Shown in pieces: positions 1 to 7,027 of a stretch of 8,848 bases of DNA. Positions within the stretch are counted from its first letter, which is position 1. Each line of letters starts with the position of its first letter. This DNA comes from ChocPot-Mid sp964511865 (GTDB taxonomy: Bacteria; Bacteroidota; Ignavibacteria; Kapaibacteriales; UBA2268). The DNA is taken from NCBI GenBank assembly GCA_964511865.1, contig CAZEHW010000146.1, positions 1-8,848 of the forward strand, read 5' to 3'. Below the pieces are notes generated by a model. That model was not told where the DNA came from. It searched no databases and saw only the letters and a list, made by a program, of their open reading frames with translations. Position numbers and translations under genes: made by a program.

Positions 1-206
1 ATTACCTTTAGATTTGAAAGCCTGGAGTCTCCAATAGAATGAAGTCTCTTCATTTCTTCATGAAATAGGATTTTTTCCAGAATCAACTTATTCCCACTAA
101 GCAATTTCACAATGAGTGTCCATTGAATATTATTTTTTATAAGATAATCATTCAATTTGTGAATATTTTGAATAATCTTATTAGTATTTATAACTAATTC
201 AGCAAT
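1..206 (-). CDS. Alanine/ornithine racemase-like PLP enzyme, N-terminal part (cut by window edge)
   Basis: The minus strand is open from just after the GNAT stop to base 1, giving about 68 residues. They begin AELVINTNKIIQNIHKL and contain QWTLIVKLLSGN and SIGDSRLSNLKV. This resembles the N-terminal barrel of fold-type III racemases of the YhfX/ornithine-racemase kind: a first strand ending in Asn, a PLP-binding lysine in the TxVxKxxxGN segment (K34 counting from the ATT), and the later DSRxxNL motif. Such enzymes racemise amino acids in the cytoplasm with PLP. There is no in-frame ATG, GTG or TTG near the expected N-terminus. ATT at 206-204, directly before Ala-Glu-Leu, falls where family members have Met; TTG at 155-153 would delete the first strand. 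The TAA of the upstream GNAT (212-210) is in the same frame, three bases away, so translational coupling is plausible. Substrate is unknown and the C-terminal half lies outside the window. Confidence 0.72.
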   Translation of the reverse strand, partial: MAELVINTNKIIQNIHKLNDYLIKNNIQWTLIVKLLSGNKLILEKILFHEEMKRLHSIGDSRLSNLKV

Positions 207-209
207 ATG

Positions 210-665
210 TTATTTACTGTCTTTTATAAAACGCATTTCGGCATATTTGTTTGTATATCCAATTCTCTCATATAATCTTTTAGCAGGATTGTCATATTCG
301 ACATGAAGTTTGACATTGCCGTCCACCCAGTCATGAGCCTTCTCTATTATTTGTCTTCCAATACCTTTGCCGCGTGTGCTTTCATGTACGGCAACATAAA
401 CTAATACGTTTTCAGGTATGTAACCACCCATTCCTGTTTTATTCATTACTAAAGCACCAATTAATTTTTCATCATTTAATGCGACAACTGAGAAGCCGCC
501 CTTTCCTTCTTCTTTCGAAAATGAGTAATCAATACATTTGTTGATATCTTCTTTGGAGTCTCCAAATCTATCCAGATGATTATATAAAAATTCGACAAAT
601 AATGAACGGTCAAGTTTGTATTTTTTAAATTCTTCATCAGAGTTTATTTTAAAAATCTCAAGCAT
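210..665 (-). CDS. GNAT-family N-acetyltransferase
   Basis: A 151-residue single-domain protein of normal GNAT length. Acetyl-CoA-binding motif A is clear at residues 88-110: a beta strand LVYVAV, then the RGKGIG pyrophosphate loop (98-103) and the following helix. Motif B follows at 119-137 (LHVEYDNPAKRLYERIGY), with the Asn and Tyr typical of the family. It transfers an acetyl group from acetyl-CoA to an amine; the acceptor cannot be told from sequence. The ATG at 665 has an AGGA (675-672) six bases upstream, one of the better ribosome sites here. Its stop lies three bases before the racemase-like reading frame, so the two are almost certainly cotranscribed. An amino-acid or amino-acid-derived substrate is a reasonable guess from that neighbour, but only a guess. 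Confidence 0.9.
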   Translation of the reverse strand: MLEIFKINSDEEFKKYKLDRSLFVEFLYNHLDRFGDSKEDINKCIDYSFSKEEGKGGFSVVALNDEKLIGALVMNKTGMGGYIPENVLVYVAVHESTRGKGIGRQIIEKAHDWVDGNVKLHVEYDNPAKRLYERIGYTNKYAEMRFIKDSK

Positions 666-708
666 AAATTTTCCTAATTAATTTTACAAAATATTTTTTA
701 AATCAAAT

Positions 709-751
709 AAAAATGTTTGATTTATAATTGTGTTTTTCAAATAGCATTTTT
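709..751 (-). terminator. Weak AT-rich stem-loop in the spacer between the wzz-like gene and GNAT
   Basis: AAAAATG plus TTTGA (709-720) pair with TCAAA (737-741) and CATTTTT (745-751), leaving a 3-base bulge (TAG) and a loop of about 16 bases. Read on the minus strand, the stem is followed by T-rich sequence, so it could end the export-gene transcript before the GNAT gene. The stem is almost all A-T, which makes it weak. The rest of the 666-889 spacer shows no open reading frame I would trust and no convincing promoter. Confidence 0.25.
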
Positions 752-889
752 TATTGTCACTTATATTTAAACGATTTTCAATAGGTATCATTGCAAATCA
801 CTAATACTTTTTTTCAAAATTATTTATTGTAATAAAATTGTAGTTTTAAAAAAACATATTTTAAGTGAATAGAGAGATATATAAAATTA

Positions 890-2080
890 TTATTCTATAT
901 GTTTTCTTCCTTTATAGTAGGCTCTGAAAATCACCGATGCAACACCAAAAAAAGTTGAAAGGAAAAATGCTAAAACCAACATTATAAGTTTGCTCGGAGA
1001 TGCTTTTTTGTACGGAGGAAATGCTTCGTCGAGTACCTGAACCGTGGGCAGGTCGCTTTCTTCTTCAATTGCTTCCTGATATTTTTGGGTTTCGAGATAC
1101 ATTATAAGTTGAGTTAATATTTTCTGATCTCTGATTAATGTAGTGTAATGCCTGACAAGATTAGGAACATCACTCAAGGGAATTGAAAACTTATCGGTAG
1201 GAACCAGACCCCCGTCCTGAGTTTTTGCATATTGTTTTTTCAAATCATCAACTTGTCTTTGATAAGATTTTACGATTGGAGCTGTAAGCTCATATTGTTG
1301 TTGAATAATCCCTAATTCGACTTCTGCTTTCGAAAGTAAAGTGCCTACCCCAACTATATTTTCAAGTATTGCTTTTGTTTGGTCGTCAATGGCAACTAAC
1401 TTATTTGCTTTTTGAAATTTTTCAAGTTCTGCATCAACAGAATCAAGTCTTGCCTTATTATCTTGCAATACTTTTGAGATAAAGTTCTTTTTCTTTTTGG
1501 CTTTCAGATTACTTTTTTCTCTGTTTACTCTATCCAATCCTTCTACAGCAGTATTCGATATTTTAGAAGCAAGTTCAGCCGCAAAAGCTTTATCTTTTGA
1601 TGACGGGAAATATGGTGTTGAGATTTTTGCTGAAACAAACATCAAGCCACTACGGTTAGATTCTGATTCAATCAAACTGCTAACCATATCGTAAAGAATA
1701 TCATCATTCTCTTCTTTGAAAGCTTTAATTTTTCTAAGTTCACATTTATCTACAATATATTTTGCTACTGACCTGCTTTTCAGCATTTCTATATAAAGTT
1801 CAATCTTAATACCTTTAGAAATACCACCAAGAGAAATACCCCCGGAAATACTTTGCAGGAATCCGGAAAGGTTACTTGAGCCACCATCTTCTTCAGGTGG
1901 TAAAATTGAAGCAGTTGCCAAATACTGATGAGGAACTATGAATGAATAAATTCCAGTAAGGATTACTGATAATCCAATAAAAAGTATTAAAAATCTTTTG
2001 TGCATTTTGCACAAAGTTAGAATACTGCTTAATGTCAAAGTTTCTTTTTCTAACATATTAATTTTCAAATTATTCATCAT
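890..2080 (-). CDS. Wzz-like polysaccharide chain-length determinant / co-polymerase (inner membrane)
   Basis: A 396-residue protein with the classic Wzz plan. There is a short cytoplasmic N-terminus, TM1 at about 29-49 and a large periplasmic part (about 50-363). TM2 lies at about 364-385, followed by a short basic tail. The Wzz N-terminal domain covers roughly 14-110. Residues 185-290 are rich in charged heptad-like sequence (KAKKKKNFISKVLQDNKARL) and should form the coiled-coil hairpin. The proline motif before TM2 is present (PPYKKASPSK, 355-364). A Gly/Ser-rich stretch (66-90) follows TM1. No Walker motifs or tyrosine tail follow TM2, so this is not a Wzc-type kinase fusion. The family controls polymer length and couples synthesis to export. 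The gene starts 29 bases after the SLBB gene on the same strand, so the two form an operon. Start: the ATGATG at 2080 has no obvious Shine-Dalgarno, so either ATG may be used. Confidence 0.87.
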   Translation of the reverse strand: MMNNLKINMLEKETLTLSSILTLCKMHKRFLILFIGLSVILTGIYSFIVPHQYLATASILPPEEDGGSSNLSGFLQSISGGISLGGISKGIKIELYIEMLKSRSVAKYIVDKCELRKIKAFKEENDDILYDMVSSLIESESNRSGLMFVSAKISTPYFPSSKDKAFAAELASKISNTAVEGLDRVNREKSNLKAKKKKNFISKVLQDNKARLDSVDAELEKFQKANKLVAIDDQTKAILENIVGVGTLLSKAEVELGIIQQQYELTAPIVKSYQRQVDDLKKQYAKTQDGGLVPTDKFSIPLSDVPNLVRHYTTLIRDQKILTQLIMYLETQKYQEAIEEESDLPTVQVLDEAFPPYKKASPSKLIMLVLAFFLSTFFGVASVIFRAYYKGRKHIE

Positions 2081-2109
2081 TTATTAAAATTTTATTATTC
2101 TATCAGGGA

Positions 2110-3768
2110 TTATTTGATAAATATGGACAATACTGCTGCCAACATTCCTAACATCGTTACAACCTGAGTTGTCCATAACCACCAATCAATTTTAGTTTCA
2201 TACTCAGGAGGAACCAAAATATTATCCCCGGGTTCAAGAACATAATTCATATCTTCGGCAAGAAACTGTTCACCTTTTTTCTTAACGACCAAAGTCTCAT
2301 TCTCTTCAGCTCTGAATCCAAAGCCACCTGCAAGTTGAATATAATCCAAATATGTAAATCCCGGTTTAAATACAACAAGTCCGGGATTGTTAACACGACC
2401 CTGAACATTGATAAATATTTTCTTTGAAGGAACATAAATTGAGTCTTCATCAATAACTACTATATTATCTTCAGAATTTGGATTATTCCAAATTTTTTGA
2501 AAATCAATTGCCATCACACCTTTTTGTTCATTCCTTCTTGCCTGAAAATACCTTCTTTCATTTTCCGACATTTCAGAATAAGGAATACTGCCGAGACGAA
2601 CCATTTCCTGGTCAACTTTTTCAAGTTCTTTTTGTCTTGTGAGAATTGCACCATCTAAGGATGCTTCATCTGTAGGTCCACCGGCTCTTTTTATAATATC
2701 AAAGACTTTGGAATCATCCCTATTAATGGCATACCTTCCCGGAAAGTTAACTTCACCTTCAATAACAATCATGCGTTTTGCCTGCCAATTAACTTTAGGT
2801 CTGATGAAAACGCGGTCACCGTTGTAAAGAGGAATATCACCCTGAAGATTATCCGAAATATAGAAATCTTTTTCCCAAGAGCTAATATCAACATTAAATC
2901 TTTGAGTTTGACCATTATTACTTTCAAATCGGGCTATTTCAACAGATGATAAGTCTGCTGATTTTAGAAAGCCATGTGCAAATTTAATCAGAGAGGACAG
3001 AGAATCACCATTGACATATTCAAAAATCCCCTCTAGCAACACGGTACCCCAAATTTGAATTGTATGTTCATCATTGCTTGGAGGGACTATTATTTGATCT
3101 CCTCCTAAAACTGTTGGATTTGCATCCTTGTCCCCAATATTAAATTTTAACAAATCAACAGGTATCATTTCAGTTCCGTCGTTTCTTAATAAGATAATAT
3201 TTCTTACAGATGCGTCATATTTCAGACCTCCTGCACGTTCTAATATCTCAGACACCCTGTCAGCGGCGGTTGCAGGTACTATTGCAGGTTTTCTGACTGA
3301 ACCGCTAACAATAACTTTAAATTCACGAAGCTTTTGTAAAGAAATGTAAACTTCATAAGATTTTAAAACTTTATCAACGCATTTTTGAATTATATCTTCT
3401 GTCTCAACTAAATTTTTTCCTTTAACATCAACGATTCCAATACCGGGAATAAGAATTTTTCCATCAGGAGAAACTGTTACCTTATGTTCTAATGTTTTTG
3501 AAGATACAATAGATACCATGAGTTCATCACCGGGACCCATTATATACTTTTCGGGTTCTATTTCTTTTTCTAACAAACCGGCAGTTTCATCCGCAATATC
3601 TTTAGCCGTTCGCATATGCAAAGTATCAACTTCCTTTTTTGTTGCACCAGTCAAATAGGAATTATCAATGAACCTGTCAATTTGAGATTTTACAGGTAAC
3701 AAAGGAAACAAGAATAATACTGCTATCAACAATATCATTATCCGGTTATCATTTTTAAACTTAATCAT
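2110..3768 (-). CDS. Multi-SLBB polysaccharide export protein (Wza-like, outer membrane)
   Basis: A 552-residue protein. An N-terminal hydrophobic segment (10-26) followed by PVKSQ looks like a type I signal peptide; no lipobox Cys is present, unlike E. coli Wza. The Poly_export domain begins at YIMGPGDELMVSI (75-87) and runs to about 148. SLBB-type domains follow at about 150-230 (VSGSVRKP), 236-325 (a weaker copy, IWGTVLLEGIF), 333-450 (IEGEVNFPGRY, with a charged helical insert at 377-415) and 452-520 (VQGRVNNPG). The C-terminus is a tryptophan-rich hydrophobic helix (528-551), matching the place where Wza forms its outer-membrane helical barrel. The role is export of capsule or exopolysaccharide across the outer membrane. 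It is the first gene of the minus-strand pair, with the Wzz-like gene next. A GGA sits a few bases before the ATG, a weak ribosome site. Confidence 0.9.
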   Translation of the reverse strand: MIKFKNDNRIMILLIAVLFLFPLLPVKSQIDRFIDNSYLTGATKKEVDTLHMRTAKDIADETAGLLEKEIEPEKYIMGPGDELMVSIVSSKTLEHKVTVSPDGKILIPGIGIVDVKGKNLVETEDIIQKCVDKVLKSYEVYISLQKLREFKVIVSGSVRKPAIVPATAADRVSEILERAGGLKYDASVRNIILLRNDGTEMIPVDLLKFNIGDKDANPTVLGGDQIIVPPSNDEHTIQIWGTVLLEGIFEYVNGDSLSSLIKFAHGFLKSADLSSVEIARFESNNGQTQRFNVDISSWEKDFYISDNLQGDIPLYNGDRVFIRPKVNWQAKRMIVIEGEVNFPGRYAINRDDSKVFDIIKRAGGPTDEASLDGAILTRQKELEKVDQEMVRLGSIPYSEMSENERRYFQARRNEQKGVMAIDFQKIWNNPNSEDNIVVIDEDSIYVPSKKIFINVQGRVNNPGLVVFKPGFTYLDYIQLAGGFGFRAEENETLVVKKKGEQFLAEDMNYVLEPGDNILVPPEYETKIDWWLWTTQVVTMLGMLAAVLSIFIK

Positions 3769-3820
3769 AATTTTCCGGTAAAAATTTATAAAAATACAAA
3801 ATTATCAAAAATTTTAGTTC

Positions 3821-3841
3821 TATCAGTCATTTAAACTGATA
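3821..3841. promoter_or_regulatory. 7-bp inverted repeat in divergent spacer
   Basis: TATCAGT (3821-3827) and ACTGATA (3835-3841) are perfect inverted copies around a 7-base loop (CATTTAA). The element lies 53 bases upstream of the SLBB export gene's start and about 190 bases upstream of the phosphatase start. It could be an operator or a transcript stem-loop in the leader of either divergent gene. Seen by eye only; no regulator is encoded nearby. Confidence 0.35.
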
Positions 3842-3844
3842 TTT

Positions 3845-3881
3845 AAAGTCAAGCCGGATAATTAACCGACTTTCTTTTTTT
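3845..3881 (+). terminator. Terminator-like stem-loop with T-run in divergent spacer
   Basis: AAAGTC (3845-3850) pairs with GACTTT (3868-3873). GG/CC (3856-3857 with 3866-3867) can extend the stem past a 5-base bulge, and seven T residues follow (3875-3881). On the plus strand this resembles an intrinsic terminator, yet no plus-strand gene lies upstream of it. It may act as a leader attenuator for the phosphatase gene, end a short transcript, or be chance in AT-rich DNA. Confidence 0.25.
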
Positions 3882-3913
3882 AGTAGGTAAAAGATGTATC
3901 TATATTTAAATGT

Positions 3914-3928
3914 TATTGTAAAACAATA
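3914..3928. promoter_or_regulatory. Dyad TATTGT-AAA-ACAATA upstream of the phosphatase gene
   Basis: Two perfect 6-base arms with a 3-base centre, about 100 bases before the phosphatase ATG, followed by the palindrome TATAATTATA (3927-3936). The latter contains TATAAT and could be a -10 element, but I see no good -35 at the right distance. The symmetry suits binding by a dimeric regulator; nothing else in the window identifies it. Confidence 0.3.
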
Positions 3929-4027
3929 TAATTATACAAATTTATGACTGTTTTATTTAATCTCAAAATTTTTTTTTAAGAATAATTGATTTTAAATTGT
4001 ATATCTTTAAATATTACATTGGAAATA

Positions 4028-4819
4028 ATGATTGAAGAATTAACAATTTGTGCTATTGAAGCTGCGATAAAATCAGGTGAAATCCTAAAAAGTGGCTTTG
4101 GAACTTCATTTGAGATTTCCTCAAAAGAAGGCAAAAATAATTTGGTTACAGAATACGATAAATTATCAGAAAAAAAAATAATTGAACATATTCATTCAAT
4201 TTTTCCTGACCATGTCTTTTTAGCAGAAGAAAGCGGAAAAACCGGAAATTTCTCGAAAAATGTTGTCCGATGGATAATTGACCCTTTGGATGGAACAGTT
4301 AATTTTGCTCACGGTCTTCCAATATTCAGCATAAGTATTGCCGCCGAGCTTAATGGGGAATTATTATCAGGAGTGGTATATCATCCTCTCCTTAATGAGC
4401 TTTTTGTTGCAAAAAAGGGAGGAGGAGCATTTTTGAATAATAAACCAATTAGTGTGTCAGATAACGACAATATTGATACAGCGTTTTTAGTCACAGGATT
4501 CCCATACAATGTAAATCAAAATCCATGCGGATGTATTGACCATTTTGTCAGTATTATTAAGCAGGGGATACCTGTCCGGCGGCTTGGCTCTGCTGCATTG
4601 GATCTGGCATATGTTGCGGCAGGCAGGTTTGATGGTTTTTGGGAAATTAACTTACATCCCTGGGATGTTGCCGCAGGAGTGTTGCTTATCCAAGAAGCAG
4701 GAGGAAGGATAAGTAAATATAGTGGTTTGCCATATTCATTATCTGATGAATCAATTGTAGCAAGTAATGGGATAATCCACCCTCAATTAATAAATGTACT
4801 TTCGAATTGTCACTGTTAA
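4028..4819 (+). CDS. Inositol-monophosphatase family phosphatase (SuhB-like)
   Basis: A 263-residue Mg-dependent phosphatase, close to the 267 residues of E. coli SuhB. The metal-site motifs are complete: TEYD (41-44), EES with E67, the signature WIIDPLDGTVNFAHGLP (82-98, with D85 and D88), and PWDVAAGVLLIQEAGG (211-226, with D213). The second half has the usual RRLGSAALDLAYVAAGRFDG segment. The family hydrolyses inositol-1-phosphate and related small phosphate monoesters; some members act on histidinol phosphate, PAP or NADP. The sequence looks SuhB-like but does not fix the substrate. I chose ATG 4028 because it places the first helix as in relatives. A TTG 14 codons upstream would add a tail rich in Ile and Leu that is not conserved. 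dapF begins 14 bases after its stop, so the two are likely cotranscribed. Confidence 0.92.
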   Translation: MIEELTICAIEAAIKSGEILKSGFGTSFEISSKEGKNNLVTEYDKLSEKKIIEHIHSIFPDHVFLAEESGKTGNFSKNVVRWIIDPLDGTVNFAHGLPIFSISIAAELNGELLSGVVYHPLLNELFVAKKGGGAFLNNKPISVSDNDNIDTAFLVTGFPYNVNQNPCGCIDHFVSIIKQGIPVRRLGSAALDLAYVAAGRFDGFWEINLHPWDVAAGVLLIQEAGGRISKYSGLPYSLSDESIVASNGIIHPQLINVLSNCHC

Positions 4820-4833
4820 AAAATAGAAAACAA

Positions 4834-5733
4834 ATGAATATAAAAATAACATATATGTCGGGAGCAGGGAATACCTTTTCGGTTATTGATAACCGGAAGT
4901 ATTGTATGCATAATGATTTTTATAAAGTGACTGCGCCAATGCTGTGTGGTGTAAATAAGGATGAATCCGTTAAAACAGAAGGATTGCTAATTTTGAATGA
5001 GTCGAATGAAAGATTTTCATTTGAGGTTAATTTTTTCAACCCTGATGGCTCTTTTTCAATGATGTGCGGTAATGGAGGAAGGTGTGCTTTGAGATTTGCT
5101 GTCGAAAATAATTTTGTATCAAAACCGGAAGATGATTTTCAAATATCATTCAAAATGGCAGGAAGTATTTACTCCGGCAAAATTATCGGAGAAAATGTCC
5201 GCTTGTTTTTACCTGCTCATGTCGAAATCCGAGAAAAAGTATCTTTGAAATTGCATGAAATGAGCATTGAGGGTACGTTTGTGAATGTAAATTCAGACCA
5301 TTTTGTTGTCAATTTTAATGATATTGAAAAACTCAAAGAAAAGGGTTTTGAGGACTTTTGCATAGATACATTCGCACCTCCTATTAGATTTTATGAGGAC
5401 TTCAAGCCAAGAGGTGTTAATGTGAATATTTATGCGATTCGTTCAAGAAAAGAACTATGGCTCAGAACCTATGAAAGAGGTGTAGAAGCTGAAACAGGTG
5501 CTTGCGGTACAGGTGCTTTATCAACGATGTTGACAGCATTATCAAAAAACGAAATTGATTTGCCTGTTACAATTATTCCTCCAAGTAAAAGTCCATTAAT
5601 AGTTGATATTCAAGGTGAATTTCCTGACAAAATCGAATATTTGATATTAGAAGGGAATGCTGAAATAAAAATGCAATCTGAAATTGAAATTGAAGACAGC
5701 AGACAGCAGACGGCAGACGGCAGACAGTATTAA
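4834..5733 (+). CDS. dapF: Diaminopimelate epimerase, divergent, with repeat-derived C-terminal tail
   Basis: A 299-residue protein that would interconvert LL- and meso-diaminopimelate, for lysine and peptidoglycan. Start: ATG 4834 gives MNIKITYMSGAGNTFSVID, matching the family's opening GxGNxF motif; a TTG at 4807 overlapping the phosphatase gene would add nine unrelated residues. The first catalytic cysteine, C78, sits in NPDGSFSMMCGNGGRC (69-84). The second, C224, is in YERGVEAETGACGTGA (213-228). The ERGVExET spacing is the form I associate with Bacteroidota and Chlorobiota. VNVNI (195-199) fits the substrate-binding Asn motif. Oddities: the usual GIGADG segment reads SVKTEG (45-50), and the usual NPH or SPH reads SDH (154-156). 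The family normally ends near residue 280; the last dozen residues here come from a heptanucleotide repeat. Function is likely but the active-site surroundings are atypical. No clear Shine-Dalgarno. Confidence 0.85.
   Translation: MNIKITYMSGAGNTFSVIDNRKYCMHNDFYKVTAPMLCGVNKDESVKTEGLLILNESNERFSFEVNFFNPDGSFSMMCGNGGRCALRFAVENNFVSKPEDDFQISFKMAGSIYSGKIIGENVRLFLPAHVEIREKVSLKLHEMSIEGTFVNVNSDHFVVNFNDIEKLKEKGFEDFCIDTFAPPIRFYEDFKPRGVNVNIYAIRSRKELWLRTYERGVEAETGACGTGALSTMLTALSKNEIDLPVTIIPPSKSPLIVDIQGEFPDKIEYLILEGNAEIKMQSEIEIEDSRQQTADGRQY
5695..5729 (+). repeat. Five tandem 7-bp units GACRGCA at the 3' end of dapF
   Basis: The units are GACAGCA, GACAGCA, GACGGCA, GACGGCA and GACAGTA, head to tail, ending four bases before the dapF stop. 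They are clearly more GC-rich than the DNA around them. Because 7 is not a multiple of 3, successive units are read in different frames and encode DSRQQTADGRQ. A change in unit number would alter the last residues and could move the stop. The length is far too short, and the units too tight, for CRISPR. Confidence 0.9.
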
Positions 5734-5798
5734 ATTAGTATAAAAATTTAGGTTCAATGTTTAAATAATTTGAAAGTAAAAAACAGAGTGAGGGCAAC

Positions 5799-6962
5799 AT
5801 GAATATTATTGAATCAGTTAGAGCAATACATGATGAAATTATTTTGCACAGGAGACATTTGCATACCAATCCTGAATTATCATTCAAAGAATACGAAACA
5901 TCAAAATATATTCAAAATGTATTGAATGATTTAGGTATTGAAAACAAAGTAATTGGCGGAACCGGCGTTGTCGGATTGATTGGAATGGGTGAGAGGTGTA
6001 TTGCTTTAAGAGCTGATATAGATGCTTTACCAATTCAGGAAGAAACAGGTCTATCATTTTGTTCAAAGAATAATGGTGTTATGCATGCCTGTGGTCATGA
6101 TATGCATACAGCAATGTTACTTGGTACGGCAAAGATATTGAAAGAAAATGAAGCTCAACTAAATGGTATTGTTAAATTAATTTTCCAGCCCGGAGAAGAA
6201 AAAACTCCCGGAGGTGCATCAATATTAATAAAGGAAGGCATCTTTGAAAATCCAAGACCTGTAGCTGTTTTCGGACAGCACATTTATCCTGATGCACCTG
6301 TAGGAACAATATCAGTAGCTCCCGGATATATTATGGCAGCACCTGACGAACTTTACTTGACAATTCGAGGAAAAGGAGGACATGCCGCACAGCCGCATCT
6401 GAACAATGATGTTATAATTTCAGCATCACAACTCGTGATATATTTACAAAGCTTAATAACAAAGTTCAAAAATCCTGTATCTCCGGGTCTTTTGTCTGTA
6501 ACGGCAATTCACGGTGGTTCAGCTCCCAATGTATTCCCGGATGAAGCAAAACTCATGGGAACACTAAGGTCTTTCGACAGTAATTGGCGGGAGCAAATGC
6601 ACAAACTCATTGTTGCAAAATCAAAAGAAGTTTGCAGACTTTATGGTACTGAGTGTGAAGCACGAATTGAAACTGGCTATCCTGCAGTCTATAATAATGA
6701 GAGGACAACGGCTTTCATCCAATCAACTGCTAAAGATATTTTTGGAGAAAAAGCAGTTTTGGAATTTGAACCGAAAATGTGGGGTGAAGACTTCGGTTTT
6801 TATGCACAAGAAATTCCTTCTACTTTTTGGTTCTTAGGAGTTCGTTCAGGAAACATGTCTGAAATGCCCGGTTTGCACAACAGCAAAATGTCTCCTGACG
6901 AAGAAGCATTGGTTTATGGTACTGCTTTGTTTGTTGAAGCGGCGATGAAATATACGCAATAA
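5799..6962 (+). CDS. M20D-family zinc amidohydrolase (HipO / N-acyl-amino-acid hydrolase type)
   Basis: A 387-residue cytoplasmic metallopeptidase-fold enzyme without a signal peptide. It opens with the typical HRRHLHTNPELSFKEYETS (17-35) and RADIDALPIQEETGL (71-85). Predicted metal ligands are C98 and H100 in HACGHDMH, E134 in FQPGEE (E133 the general base), H161 in GQHIYPD, and H360 in PGLHNSKM. The lid/dimerisation domain, about residues 183-295, contains IRGKGGHAAQPH and GGSAPNVFPDEAKLMGTLR. The family cleaves N-acyl amino acids such as hippurate, auxin conjugates or N-acetyl-diaminopimelate. The dapF gene 65 bases upstream makes N-acetyl-diaminopimelate deacetylase conceivable, but sequence alone cannot choose. 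The ATG at 5799 has a GAGGG four bases upstream (5790-5794) and is the natural N-terminus. Confidence 0.92.
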   Translation: MNIIESVRAIHDEIILHRRHLHTNPELSFKEYETSKYIQNVLNDLGIENKVIGGTGVVGLIGMGERCIALRADIDALPIQEETGLSFCSKNNGVMHACGHDMHTAMLLGTAKILKENEAQLNGIVKLIFQPGEEKTPGGASILIKEGIFENPRPVAVFGQHIYPDAPVGTISVAPGYIMAAPDELYLTIRGKGGHAAQPHLNNDVIISASQLVIYLQSLITKFKNPVSPGLLSVTAIHGGSAPNVFPDEAKLMGTLRSFDSNWREQMHKLIVAKSKEVCRLYGTECEARIETGYPAVYNNERTTAFIQSTAKDIFGEKAVLEFEPKMWGEDFGFYAQEIPSTFWFLGVRSGNMSEMPGLHNSKMSPDEEALVYGTALFVEAAMKYTQ

Positions 6963-7027
6963 AATTCATTTTTATTTAACTAAATTTTATTGTAATTTAG
7001 TGTATTATTATTTTATTGGTAGAAGGT

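Noticed and set aside
2639..2827. Plus-strand open frame inside the SLBB gene (and similar ones at 1497-1694 and 3128-3349)
   Set aside because: These are antisense to strongly coding regions with recognised domains, have no ribosome sites, and look like no known protein.
3986..4027. Longer phosphatase start at TTG 3986
   Set aside because: It adds 14 residues unlike the family; ATG 4028 gives the expected N-terminus and length.
4807..4833. dapF start at TTG 4807, overlapping the phosphatase gene
   Set aside because: The DapF fold begins at the ATG-initiated MNIKITYMSGAGN; the extra nine residues have no family counterpart.
5695..5729. CRISPR-like array
   Set aside because: Seven-base units with no spacers form a simple tandem repeat, and no cas genes are present.
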